Of a stretch of 64,000 bases of DNA, positions 43,749-52,251 are shown in pieces. Source of the stretch: Xanthobacteraceae bacterium (lineage in GTDB: Bacteria; Pseudomonadota; Alphaproteobacteria; Rhizobiales; Xanthobacteraceae). How positions within the stretch are numbered: the first letter of the stretch is position 1; every line of letters starts with the position of its first letter. A program made the position numbers and the translations under genes. Below the pieces are notes generated by a model. That model saw only the letters and a list, made by a program, of their open reading frames with translations. It searched no databases and had not been told where the DNA came from. The stretch is taken from assembly GCA_019746355.1 (NCBI GenBank), contig JAIESC010000240.1, positions 1-64,000 of the forward strand, given 5' to 3'.

Positions 43749-45392
43749 ATGACCAAGGTCCGTTACGTCCTGCAGGCGCGGCTTGCCTCGGCGCGGTTGC
43801 CGGGCAAGGCGCTGCTGCCGCTCGGCGGCCATCCGGCGGTGGTGCTGGCGGCGCTGCGCGCTGCGCGCGACGGCGTGCCGGTGGTCGTCGCGACGTCGGT
43901 TGAACCGGGCGACGATCTTGTGGCCGAAGCCGTGACGCGCGCCGGGTTGAGGGTCGTGCGCGGCCCGCTCGATGACGTGCTGAAGCGGTTCATCATGGCG
44001 ACGGCGGACATGGACGATGGCGACATCGCGGTGCGATTGACCGCAGACAACGTCGTGCCGGACGCAGCGTTCATCGGCCGGGTGGTGGCGAAGCTTGCGG
44101 CTTCGAACCACGATTATGTCGGCACCGCCTCGCCGCAAAATGGCTTGCCCTATGGGCTTTCGGCCGAAGCGTTTCGCGTCCGCGAGCTACGGCAGGCCGA
44201 TCGCGAGGCCGTGACGGCTCACGATCGCGGCGACGTCACGCCCTGGATCACCCGCAACAGCCAGGCTGCGATCTATGCCGAGACAAGCCGCTTCGGCGCT
44301 CACATCCGCTGCACCATCGACACGCTCGACGACTACGAGGCCGTGGCGGGTGCAGTCTCGGCGGTGCGCGATCCGGTCGGCTGCGACAGCGCCGAGATCC
44401 TCGAACGCCTCGCCGAAGCGGCAGGCGCGCCCAGGTTCCGCATTCCATTCCGCATGGACGGCGAGCAGGCCATCGGCCGGTTGGTGCTCGGCACCGTGCA
44501 ACTCGGCCTCGACTACGGGCGCGTCAATCCGCACGGCCGGCCGCGACGTGCGGAGGCGCGCGAGATCATCCGCACCGCGGTCGCGCACGGCGTCACCGAC
44601 ATCGACACGGCGCGCTGCTACGGCGAGGCCGAAGAGACCATCGGCGAGGCGCTGTCCGGCGGCTGGCGCAGTCGCGTGCGGCTCCTGACCAAGGTCGACC
44701 CGCCGGCGCAAACCGCGGAACTCGACACCGCCGGAATGGTGGCTTTGGCTGATGCGCAGGTGTTCGCCTCGCTGCACGCGCTGCAGACCGACCGGCTCGA
44801 CGTCGTGATGCTGCGCGACGGTTGGCCGTTTCGGCAAGCCAACGCGTTCTGGGACCGGATGGTGGCGCTTCGCAACGTAGGCTTGATCGGCACGCTGGGC
44901 CTGTCGGCGCAATCGCCGGAGGAGGCGCTGCTGGCGCTCCGCAATCCCGCGATCGGCCATATCCAGATGCCCTACAACATCCTCGATCATCGCTGGGACG
45001 CGGCGGGCGTTCCGCAAGCTGCCCGGCAGCGTCCTGATTGCGTCATCCACGCGCGCAGCATCTATCTGCAGGGATTGCTCGCCGCCGGAGGACCGGACGA
45101 TTGGCCGCGCACCGACGGCGTGCAGCCGGCCGAGATCATCGACCGCCTCGACACCGCGGCGCGTGAGACCGGCCTGGCCGACCGCGCGGCGCTCTGCCTC
45201 GCCTATGCCCGAAGCTGCGACTGGATCGGCGGCATCGCCATCGGCGTGGACAATGCGGCACAGCTTGCGGCCAATCTGGTGCGCTTCAACGAGCCGGCGC
45301 TCGATCCCGCACAGGCGGCGCGGATCGCGGCGAGCTTGCCGCGCGTTCCAGACGCTTTTCTCGATCCATCGACCTGGACCAGCAACCGATGA
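43749..45392 (+). CDS. Fusion: SpsF/PseF-like cytidylyltransferase plus aldo/keto reductase
   Basis: 547 residues. Residues 1-~225 are an SpsF-type nucleotidyltransferase (YVLQARLASARLPGKALLPL, VVATSVEPGDDLVAEA, LKRFIMATADMDDGDIAVRL, TADNVVPDA). Residues ~240-547 are an aldo/keto-reductase barrel (LVLGTVQLGLDYGRVNPHG, ITDIDTAR-like VTDIDTARCYGEAEETIGEAL, MPYNILDH, SIYLQGLLAAG). The two activities are normally separate; one would activate a nonulosonate-type sugar and the other reduce a keto group. The stop overlaps the SDR start by 4 bp. Confidence 0.85.
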   Translation: MTKVRYVLQARLASARLPGKALLPLGGHPAVVLAALRAARDGVPVVVATSVEPGDDLVAEAVTRAGLRVVRGPLDDVLKRFIMATADMDDGDIAVRLTADNVVPDAAFIGRVVAKLAASNHDYVGTASPQNGLPYGLSAEAFRVRELRQADREAVTAHDRGDVTPWITRNSQAAIYAETSRFGAHIRCTIDTLDDYEAVAGAVSAVRDPVGCDSAEILERLAEAAGAPRFRIPFRMDGEQAIGRLVLGTVQLGLDYGRVNPHGRPRRAEAREIIRTAVAHGVTDIDTARCYGEAEETIGEALSGGWRSRVRLLTKVDPPAQTAELDTAGMVALADAQVFASLHALQTDRLDVVMLRDGWPFRQANAFWDRMVALRNVGLIGTLGLSAQSPEEALLALRNPAIGHIQMPYNILDHRWDAAGVPQAARQRPDCVIHARSIYLQGLLAAGGPDDWPRTDGVQPAEIIDRLDTAARETGLADRAALCLAYARSCDWIGGIAIGVDNAAQLAANLVRFNEPALDPAQAARIAASLPRVPDAFLDPSTWTSNR

Positions 45393-46186
45393 CGACCGAT
45401 CGCATGTTCAGCCTCGAAGGCCGCGTCGCGCTGGTGACAGGCGGCGCGGGCCATATCGGCCGGGCGATTTGCCTTCGGCTTGCGGCGGCAGGCGCGGCCG
45501 TGCTAGTGAACGGCCGCACGGTCGACACCGTGGAGCGCGCCATCAGGGCGATCCGCGACGTCGGCGGCACCACGGAAGCCGCGATCTTCGATGTCACCGA
45601 CGAGGCCGCCGTGAACGGCTATTTCGGCGCGCTGAAAGATCGACGGCCGAAGCTCAACGTTCTGGTCAACAACGCCAACCTGGGGTTTGACGGCGATATC
45701 CTGGCGACCGCGCCCGGCGATATCGGCCGCGCCGCCGACATGGCGGTCGGCTCCGCGACACGCTGCCTGACCGCGGCGATGCCGCTGCTGCTCAACGCGG
45801 TCAAGGCGGACGGCCAGGCCTCCGTGATCAACATCGGCTCGATGTACGGCCATGTCAGCCCGGACCATCGCATTTATGGTGCGCCGGAAGACGTTTCATC
45901 GGCGGCCTACGGCGTGGCGAAGGCGGCGCTCTCGCAGTTCAGCCGCTATGCCGCGGTGCGCTTCGGCGCCCAAGGCATTCGCGTGAACACGGTGAGCGCC
46001 GGGCCGATCCCACCGGCGGCCGCATTGCCGGCGAAGTTCAAGGCCACGCTCGAAGGCAAGGTGCCGTTGGGCCGGATCGGCGTGCCGGACGAGGTCGCGG
46101 GGCCGGTGGTGTTTCTCGCAAGCGACGCGGCAAGTTACGTGAATGGCGCCGACCTCCTGGTCGACGGAGGGTGGACGGCATGGTGA
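45389..46186 (+). CDS. Short-chain dehydrogenase/reductase
   Basis: 265 residues, classical SDR: VALVTGGAGHIGRAICLRLA (~13-32), LNVLVNNANLGF, Ser in VINIGSMYGHVSP, SSAAYGVAKAALSQF (Tyr-X3-Lys), and the C-terminal YVNGADLLVDGGWTAW. Comparable SDRs accompany legionaminate and pseudaminate genes (PtmA-like). Overlaps the second NeuB gene by 7 bp. Substrate probably a nonulosonate or its precursor (inference). Confidence 0.88.
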   Translation: MTTDRMFSLEGRVALVTGGAGHIGRAICLRLAAAGAAVLVNGRTVDTVERAIRAIRDVGGTTEAAIFDVTDEAAVNGYFGALKDRRPKLNVLVNNANLGFDGDILATAPGDIGRAADMAVGSATRCLTAAMPLLLNAVKADGQASVINIGSMYGHVSPDHRIYGAPEDVSSAAYGVAKAALSQFSRYAAVRFGAQGIRVNTVSAGPIPPAAALPAKFKATLEGKVPLGRIGVPDEVAGPVVFLASDAASYVNGADLLVDGGWTAW

Positions 46187-47262
46187 ACGCGGTCATCAAC
46201 ATCGGCGGGCGGCTGATCGGCGAAGGCCATCCGGCTTTCGTCATTGCCGAAGCGGGCGCCAACCACAACGGCGACCTGAAGCTTGCGAAGCAGATGTGCG
46301 ACGTCGCTAAGGAGCAGGGCTGCGACTGCATCAAGTTCCAGACGTTCACGGCCGAGGAGTTCTGCGCCGATCCGCAGCAGCTCTTCACTTATCGCAGCCA
46401 GGGGCGCGAAGTTCAGGAGCCGATGATCGATCTGTTCCGGCGCCTCGAGTTCAGCCGCGAGCAGTGGGCCGAGCTGATGGCCTATTGCGACAAGATCGGC
46501 ATCCTGTTCCTCACCACGGTGCAGGACCCGCCCGACCTCAAGCTGATGCTGGAGCTCGGCCTCAAGGGCATCAAGATCGGCTCGGACGACTTCGATCATC
46601 TGGCGAACCTGAAGCTGTTCGCCGCCACCGGATTGCCGCTGCTCGTATCCAAGGGCATGGCGACGCTCGGCGAGGTCGACAAGGTGGTTCGGTTCCTGCG
46701 GCCGCGGGCCTCCGCGCTCGCCATGCTGCATTGCGTCTCGCTTTATCCGACCGACGCCAAGCTGCTCAACATCCGGCAGATCGAGACGTTGCGCAGGCTC
46801 TATCCCGACATCGTGTGGGGCTTCTCCGACCACAGCCAGGGGCCGCTCGCCTCGACGCTTGCGGTGACTCTCGGCGCCAAGATCATCGAGAAGCACTTCA
46901 CGCTCGACCGCAATCTGCCAGGCCCCGATCACTGGTTCTCGATGGACCCGACCGAGATGGGCCAGATGATGCGCGACATCCGCTTTGCCGAGAAGGCGCT
47001 CGGCAGTGGCGAGGTAAGCCCGGCGCCGGACGAGGAGAGCTACAAGAAGGTCGCGCGGCGCAGGCTGGTGGCGAAGACCGATTTAGCGGTAGGTGCCGTC
47101 CTCGATGAAGGCACTGTCGACTTCAAGCGGTCGAGCGAGGGCGCATTCGTGGGCGACTGGGACCGCCTTGCGGGCCGCAGGCTGCGCCGTCCGATCGCGC
47201 GCAACCGCGGGATAGACATGGCTGATATCGACTTCTCGGAGCCGGCGGCCGTGGGCCGGTGA
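46180..47262 (+). CDS. NeuB-family nonulosonate synthase, second copy (SpsE/PseI/LegI-like)
   Basis: 360 residues from ATG 46180. PAFVIAEAGANHNGDLKLAK, CIKFQTFTAEEF, KIGSDDFDHLANLKLF, VSKGMATLGEVD, CVSLYPTDAKLLNIRQI, GFSDHSQGPLASTLAVTLG and EKHFTLDRNLPGPDHWFSMDP make up the barrel, with a C-terminal SAF domain (~285-345). It is clearly different from the copy at 29802 (SDHTGRPET versus SDHSQGPLA), so two nonulosonic acids are likely. Paired with PseG and the SpsF fusion in this half. Confidence 0.92.
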   Translation: MVNAVINIGGRLIGEGHPAFVIAEAGANHNGDLKLAKQMCDVAKEQGCDCIKFQTFTAEEFCADPQQLFTYRSQGREVQEPMIDLFRRLEFSREQWAELMAYCDKIGILFLTTVQDPPDLKLMLELGLKGIKIGSDDFDHLANLKLFAATGLPLLVSKGMATLGEVDKVVRFLRPRASALAMLHCVSLYPTDAKLLNIRQIETLRRLYPDIVWGFSDHSQGPLASTLAVTLGAKIIEKHFTLDRNLPGPDHWFSMDPTEMGQMMRDIRFAEKALGSGEVSPAPDEESYKKVARRRLVAKTDLAVGAVLDEGTVDFKRSSEGAFVGDWDRLAGRRLRRPIARNRGIDMADIDFSEPAAVGR

Positions 47263-47957
47263 TGCCGCTCGTTGTCTCCATCCATCAACCGGCATACCTG
47301 CCGTGGCTCGGCTATCTCGACCGCATCCAGCGCTCGGATGTGTTCGTGTTCCTCGACAATGTGCAGTTTCAGCGCAACAGCTTTCAAAACCGCAACAAGG
47401 TCCGCACCGCTCAGGGCTGGACCTGGCTGACGGTGCCGCTTCTCACCAAAGGGCATACTGGGGGCGTGCTGGCGGATATCGCGATCGATCCGGTGCAGCA
47501 TTGGCAGCGCAAGCACCTTGCAACCATCGCCCAAAGCTACGCCGGCGCGCCGTTCCACGACCGGGTCATGTCGTGGCTTGCCCCGTTCTATGGGCAGGAG
47601 TGGAGCAGGCTCGCCGATCTCTGCTGGGCGATGCTGGAAGCGCACCTGAAACAGCTTGGCATCACGACGAGGCTCGTGCGCGCCCGCGACATGGAAGATC
47701 ACGGGGAGCGCAAGAGCCATCTGGTTCTCGACCTCTGCCGTCAGCTCGGCGCGACGGCCTACATTTCCGGGCCGCAGGGCCGCGGTTACATCGATGAAGC
47801 GTCGTTCGCTTCAGCGGGGATCGAGCTGCGCTATGACGACTACCGCCATCCGGTTTATCAGCAGGTTCACGGCGGCTTTGAAAGTCACATGGCAGCGATC
47901 GACCTGATGATGAACGTTGAAGACCCGATGCGCGTGCTCAAGGAAGGCAGTCCATGA
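47262..47957 (+). CDS. WbqC-like family protein
   Basis: 231 residues, ATG 47262 (a GTG three bases earlier is possible), one base shared with the neuB stop. SIHQPAYLPWLGYLDRIQRS, FVFLDNVQFQRNSFQNRNKV, WLTVPLL and GATAYISGPQGRGYIDEASF match WbqC, a family found in O-antigen and glycopeptide loci and sometimes proposed as an acyl or sugar-modifying enzyme. The biochemical role is unknown. Confidence 0.88.
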   Translation: MPLVVSIHQPAYLPWLGYLDRIQRSDVFVFLDNVQFQRNSFQNRNKVRTAQGWTWLTVPLLTKGHTGGVLADIAIDPVQHWQRKHLATIAQSYAGAPFHDRVMSWLAPFYGQEWSRLADLCWAMLEAHLKQLGITTRLVRARDMEDHGERKSHLVLDLCRQLGATAYISGPQGRGYIDEASFASAGIELRYDDYRHPVYQQVHGGFESHMAAIDLMMNVEDPMRVLKEGSP

Positions 47958-48631
47958 CCGCATTGGGCACCAAGGCGTGGGACGATCTCTATGCCAGCGG
48001 CCGGCATAACAGTGTATGGCCGTGGAGCGACGTTGTTTCGCTTGTGATGCGGTTTGCGCGGCCGCAGCCCGGGCGAACGGGCTTCCGCGTTATGGAGCTT
48101 GGCTGCGGCGCGGGGGCGAACATCCCGTTCTTCGAGGCGCTAGGCGTCGATTATCACGGGATCGATGCCAGTTCGACGGTGATCGCGCAGTTGCGCGATA
48201 CGTTTCCGGCTTTAGCATCGAATCTGGCGGTAGCCGATTTCACCAGATCGTGGCCGTTCGAAGGCAGCTTCGACCTCGTCCTTGACCGTGCCGCCATCAC
48301 GCACAACGACATCAAGGGCGTTATGTCGGCTCTGACGGGAGCTCACTGCCGCTTGAAACCCGGGGGTATGCTGATCTGCATCGATCTGTTTTCGACGGCA
48401 TCGGGTGCGGCGAGAGCGGGTAAGCCCGGCCCCGAGGCGGGCACCCAAGTGAACTTCGTCGACGGGCCGCTGGCCGGTACGGGGATTGCGCACTTCTTCG
48501 ACGAGGCCGAGCTCCGCTTGCTGTTTGCGGCCTTCGAGGTTGTTCACCTCCAGCACAAGGTAGTGACGACGATTGTGCCTGAAAGCAGCCGCGATCTCTC
48601 ATCCTGGAATCTGGTTGCGAGGCGGCTATAA
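47954..48631 (+). CDS. Class I SAM-dependent methyltransferase
   Basis: 225 residues. VMELGCGAGANIPFFEALGVDYHGIDASST (~46, split here for reference: motif I GCGAGANIPF, motif II YHGIDAS) and FDLVLDRAAITHNDIKGV, then LKPGGMLICIDLFS. Closely similar in plan to the next methyltransferase, and both begin with WDDLYASGRHNSVWPW / WDEIYRSGQHANRYPWD, so the pair arose by duplication. Overlaps wbqC-like by 4 bp. Confidence 0.82.
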   Translation: MTALGTKAWDDLYASGRHNSVWPWSDVVSLVMRFARPQPGRTGFRVMELGCGAGANIPFFEALGVDYHGIDASSTVIAQLRDTFPALASNLAVADFTRSWPFEGSFDLVLDRAAITHNDIKGVMSALTGAHCRLKPGGMLICIDLFSTASGAARAGKPGPEAGTQVNFVDGPLAGTGIAHFFDEAELRLLFAAFEVVHLQHKVVTTIVPESSRDLSSWNLVARRL

Positions 48632-48658
48632 GCGCCCGCTCGCTTCTGCGAATCGGTC

Positions 48659-49363
48659 ATGATATCCAAAGTTTTGCCGAACGAGAGAACAAAGCGCTTC
48701 GATCCCGTCTGGGATGAAATCTACCGGTCGGGCCAGCATGCCAACCGCTATCCTTGGGATGCAGTGGTCAGCTTTGTCTTTCGTTATCGCCCGCGCGAAA
48801 AGCCCCCGACCGATACGTCGATCATTGAGGTCGGCTGCGGCACTGCACCCAATCTCTGGTTTGCGGCACACGAAGGCTTTCGCGTGGCTGGCATTGACGC
48901 CAGCGAGGCGGCCATTGTCGTCGCGAAGGCGCGTTTTGCGGCGGACGGACTTCGTGGCGATCTGTGGGTCGGAAACTTTTCCGACCTTCCCTTCGACAGC
49001 GAAACCTTTGATCTCGCCATCGACCGCGCGGCGCTGACTTGTGTCGGCGATACGGTGGTGCGTGCAGCGGTCGCAGAGCTTCACCGCGTGCTCCGCCCTG
49101 GCGGGCTTGTGTTCTGCAACGTCTACAGCGATCGCCATTCGAGCCGCGCCAGCGGGCGGCCGGGGCCGGACGGCATAACCGACGGCATTTCCGCCGGGAC
49201 ACTGGTCGGCGTCGGGCAAATCCGGTTCTACGGCCGCGACGATCTCAGCGCGTTGTTCGCCGCGCCGCGCTGGACCATCGTCTCGCTCGAGCACCTGGCC
49301 GTGACGAACGCCATCGATGGCACCGAACACGCCGAATGGCGCCTGATTGCGCGCAAAGGCTGA
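48659..49363 (+). CDS. Class I SAM-dependent methyltransferase, paralogue of preceding gene
   Basis: 234 residues; motif I IIEVGCGTAPNLWFAAHEG (~57), motif II VAGIDASEAAI, motif IV FDLAIDRAALTCVGDTVVRA and LRPGGLVFCNVYSD. The shared N-terminal pattern FDPVWDEIYRSGQH matches the neighbour at 47954. Likely adds a methyl group to a sugar or its amino substituent. Twenty-seven bases separate the two genes. Confidence 0.82.
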   Translation: MISKVLPNERTKRFDPVWDEIYRSGQHANRYPWDAVVSFVFRYRPREKPPTDTSIIEVGCGTAPNLWFAAHEGFRVAGIDASEAAIVVAKARFAADGLRGDLWVGNFSDLPFDSETFDLAIDRAALTCVGDTVVRAAVAELHRVLRPGGLVFCNVYSDRHSSRASGRPGPDGITDGISAGTLVGVGQIRFYGRDDLSALFAAPRWTIVSLEHLAVTNAIDGTEHAEWRLIARKG

Positions 49364-49365
49364 GC

Positions 49366-51003
49366 GTGCGCGTGCTCGATCAGCCTTCGCATAACCAAAA
49401 CCGGACCGACGACGTCCTGATCGCCGGCATCGTCCGCCCCGAAGGCTGGAGCGGCGAGCAGCTCGGCGCGGGCGAGGGCGCGCCTTGGCCTGTGTCGCTC
49501 GAACGGCTCGACACGGCCATGGTTGGGCAGCGCCTTGCCATCCTGGCGCACATCCCCTTTCGGCCCGGCGACCGGCTCAGCAATGCGCTCAGGCTTGCGG
49601 CCTATCATTTCTCGGTGATGGCCACCGCCATCGCCGAGGTGGCTCTCGCGATTGATCGTGAGGGCGAGACCGGACTCGTCCTGACCGGCGTGTCGGAGAT
49701 CGAGTGGTTGCGCGGGACATCCGATCAGCCTCCCGCGCCCGCGACGACACGGCCGCAGCCAAAGCCGCCGTCGTGGCTCCGACGGCAGGCGGGTCGGGCG
49801 GCGCGCGCCGCAAGCTGGTCGCAGCCGACGGGATGGCCGAGGGCTCTGCTATCGCCGGACGCCGTGGCCGTGACCCACAACGATCTTCTGCGCAGCGAAG
49901 CCGCCCGAAGCGGCCTCGCCATCGGGTTTCGGCATGCCGACGAGTGGCTATCGGCGATTGTCGCGAAGTCCTCCGTGGGCTTGCAGGGCGGGCGGCCGTG
50001 GCGTGAACTCGCCGACGCCGTAGCCCGCGACACGGCAAAGGCGATTGGCCTCAGCCCGCGTCTCGAAGCCCGCGTCGCGCGGCTGTTTGCGGCGCGCCTT
50101 GATGAGCTGATGCAAACCGCATGGTGCGACGTGCAGGCGCTCGAAGGCGCCCGGCTGCCGAACGTGCTCTGGTCCGGTACCGGCGGCAACTGGCCGGCGC
50201 GGGCGCTCGGCATTGAGGTGATGCGCCGAGGCGGGAGCGTGCGGCGCTTCGATCACGGCTGCGGCTTTGCGACAGTCCTCGATCCGCTCGGCGCGCGGCT
50301 GATCGAGCTGTGCGTCTCGACGGAGTTCGTGACGGCGACGCCTGAGCTTGCCGCGATCGTGTGCGAACAGCTTGGCCCGGACCGTCCCGCGCGCATCGAG
50401 GCCGGCGCGGGCGATCCTCACTACCGCCGGTCGCCTGGTCCTGTGCGCGCGCCGAGGCAAAGACCAAGGGTGATGTATGTCACCGGCGCGGTTCTTGGAT
50501 TTCGCCGGATCTGGCCGCCGAGAGTTCCCGACTTCGTCTATCTCGATTGGCAGCTTCGTGTTGCGCGAGCGCTCAAGGCGCTTGATGTCGAGGTCACCTT
50601 CAAGCCGCACCCGGAGGGGCTGTTTCGCGGCCGCAGCCATCCGTTGAGCCGCCTGGGACGTGTCGAGACCCGCATGTTCGAGGAAGCGTTCAACGAAACC
50701 GACGTGGTGATTTTCGATGAACCAACCTCGACCACCTTCTGGGTTGCCGTTACGTCCAACTGCTCGGTCATATTAATGAACGTCGGCCTTGCCGAATTCG
50801 ATCCTCATATTGCGCCGCTGGTTCAGGCGCGCGTGACCATGGTGCCCGTACATTGGGATGCCGATCACCGTCCCCAGTTCGATGTCGCCGCCCTTGAGGC
50901 CGCGATTTACGATCAGCGGCCGATCGACCATCGACCGTTGCGCCGGCTGATGGCGGGCGACGAGGGAACGGCAATGCATCTGCACCTGAATGCGCCGCTA
51001 TGA
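49366..51003 (+). CDS. Large protein of unknown function, possible GT-B-like surface-glycan enzyme
   Basis: 545 residues from GTG 49366, not recognised as a whole. The second half (NVLWSGTGGNWPARALGIEV, RRFDHGCGFAT, VEVTFKPHPEGLFR, TDVVIFDEPTSTTFWVAVTS) resembles glycosyltransferases or capsule-synthesis proteins with a GT-B fold, and is reminiscent of the protein at 28291. The N-terminal ~120 residues (LIAGIVRPEGWSGEQLG, ALRLAAYHFSVMATAIAEV) are distinct. Overlaps the next glycosyltransferase start by 4 bp. Confidence 0.55.
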   Translation: MRVLDQPSHNQNRTDDVLIAGIVRPEGWSGEQLGAGEGAPWPVSLERLDTAMVGQRLAILAHIPFRPGDRLSNALRLAAYHFSVMATAIAEVALAIDREGETGLVLTGVSEIEWLRGTSDQPPAPATTRPQPKPPSWLRRQAGRAARAASWSQPTGWPRALLSPDAVAVTHNDLLRSEAARSGLAIGFRHADEWLSAIVAKSSVGLQGGRPWRELADAVARDTAKAIGLSPRLEARVARLFAARLDELMQTAWCDVQALEGARLPNVLWSGTGGNWPARALGIEVMRRGGSVRRFDHGCGFATVLDPLGARLIELCVSTEFVTATPELAAIVCEQLGPDRPARIEAGAGDPHYRRSPGPVRAPRQRPRVMYVTGAVLGFRRIWPPRVPDFVYLDWQLRVARALKALDVEVTFKPHPEGLFRGRSHPLSRLGRVETRMFEEAFNETDVVIFDEPTSTTFWVAVTSNCSVILMNVGLAEFDPHIAPLVQARVTMVPVHWDADHRPQFDVAALEAAIYDQRPIDHRPLRRLMAGDEGTAMHLHLNAPL

Positions 51004-52130
51004 GAATTCTATGTTTTCTGCCGGACTTCGATGCCGGCGGCGCGCAGCGCACAGTGATCAATCTCGCCAATGCCTTTGTCGAAATGGGAGAAGACGCGCA
51101 GCTTTGCGCCACCCGCACGGACGGCAAGGCACAGGAATGGGTCGCGCCCGGCGTCGAAACGATTGATCTCGGCGCGCGCCGAACCCGCTATTCCCTCGTC
51201 GCCCTCACGCGTTTGCTGCGGTCGCGACAGCCCGACATCCTGTTCGCCTCAATGGTCGACGCCAATATCGTCGCCTGGGCGGGGGCTCGACTCGCTGCAG
51301 TGCCGAACCTCAGCGTCGTGCTTCGCGAGACTAACAGTCACCTCGCGCGGGGCGATCTGGGTCGGCTGCGCCGCGGCCTGATCGGCTGCGCCTATCGCAA
51401 CGCCGACCGTGTCGTGGCGCTCTCTAGCGGAGTCGCCGACGAGATCGCTTCTCTCTACAGGCTTGACCGCGCCCGCCTGATGACGATCCCAAACCCGGTT
51501 GCAGTATCGGATATCGCGGCTCGCGTGGCCGCAGGACGTCGTGCCCCACCGCCAATTCCAGGTGATGGGCCGCTTGTGGTTTCGGTCGGCCGCCTCACTC
51601 GGCAGAAGGGCTTTGATCGTCTCATCCAGGCGTTTGCGCGGCTGTCTATCCCGGGTGCCCGGCTGGCGATTGTTGGCGAAGGCGAGGATCACGCGATGCT
51701 GACCGATCTTGCGGCGAGGCTTGGGGTGGCTGAACGCGTGACCCTGCCCGGATTCGCACCTAATCCGGAACAGTGGCTCGCCCGCGCAGACGTATTTGTA
51801 TCGTCGTCGCGCTGGGAGGGCTTCGGCCATGTCATCGTCGAGGCGATGGCGGCGGGTGTGCCGGTCGTGGCCTATGATTGTCCGCATGGGCCGCGCGATA
51901 TTCTACGCGACGGAAAAAACGGCCTGCTGGTTCCTGAGGGTGACGTTACGCAACTGGTCGCCGCGCTGACCCGTGTGCTGAATCAACCGGAATTCGCTGC
52001 TAGCCTGCGACGCGCGGCGGTCTCGGACGCCGCGCGTTACGCGCCGCCGGTTATCGCCCAATTGTACTATTCTCTGTTCGAAGAAGCGCGCTCCGCACCG
52101 CGGCGCTCGACATTGCAGAATCTTTCGTAA
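51000..52130 (+). CDS. Family 4 glycosyltransferase (GT-B)
   Basis: 376 residues. MRILCFLPDFDAGGAQRTVI is the standard GT4 N-terminus; the C-terminal half has VVSVGRLTRQKGFDRLIQAF (~196), LAIVGEGEDHAML, RADVFVSSSRWEGFGHVIVE and AMAAGVPVVAYDCPHGPRDI. The EX7E motif is present (EGFGHVIVE). Adds a hexose or N-acetyl-hexosamine to the lipid-linked repeat. Closes a coupled block; 121 bp of leader-like sequence follow. Confidence 0.92.
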   Translation: MRILCFLPDFDAGGAQRTVINLANAFVEMGEDAQLCATRTDGKAQEWVAPGVETIDLGARRTRYSLVALTRLLRSRQPDILFASMVDANIVAWAGARLAAVPNLSVVLRETNSHLARGDLGRLRRGLIGCAYRNADRVVALSSGVADEIASLYRLDRARLMTIPNPVAVSDIAARVAAGRRAPPPIPGDGPLVVSVGRLTRQKGFDRLIQAFARLSIPGARLAIVGEGEDHAMLTDLAARLGVAERVTLPGFAPNPEQWLARADVFVSSSRWEGFGHVIVEAMAAGVPVVAYDCPHGPRDILRDGKNGLLVPEGDVTQLVAALTRVLNQPEFAASLRRAAVSDAARYAPPVIAQLYYSLFEEARSAPRRSTLQNLS

Positions 52131-52149
52131 GCAGGAACTAATTGCAGAC

Positions 52150-52237
52150 TTGCAAATCTTTTTCGCCGGCGGGCTATTCCGCGACGGTGCTGCCCGCTGG
52201 GCGCGGGCATCACGATGATCCCCTCGAAAAATTGCAA
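52150..52237 (+). promoter_or_regulatory. Nested inverted-repeat leader before the next glycosyltransferase
   Basis: Outer arms TTGCAA-atc-TTTTTCG (52150-52165) and CGAAAAATTGCAA (52225-52237) pair over 13 bp with a 3-base bulge. Inside is a perfect 7-bp hairpin TGCCCGC-tgggc-GCGGGCA (52191-52209). The structure ends 14 bp before the ATG at 52252 and could control its translation or partially terminate upstream transcription. There is no T-run after the inner hairpin. Confidence 0.4.
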
Positions 52238-52251
52238 GTAGGCCCCGACGC

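Noticed and set aside
43506..44138. Open frames crossing the structured gap on both strands
   Set aside because: They run through helix-rich non-coding sequence and into the SpsF gene in the wrong frame; no homology seen.
40574..48235. Further GCGGTAGC occurrences at 40574 and 48227
   Set aside because: Both are inside coding sequence, far from a promoter, and are best explained by chance in GC-rich DNA.
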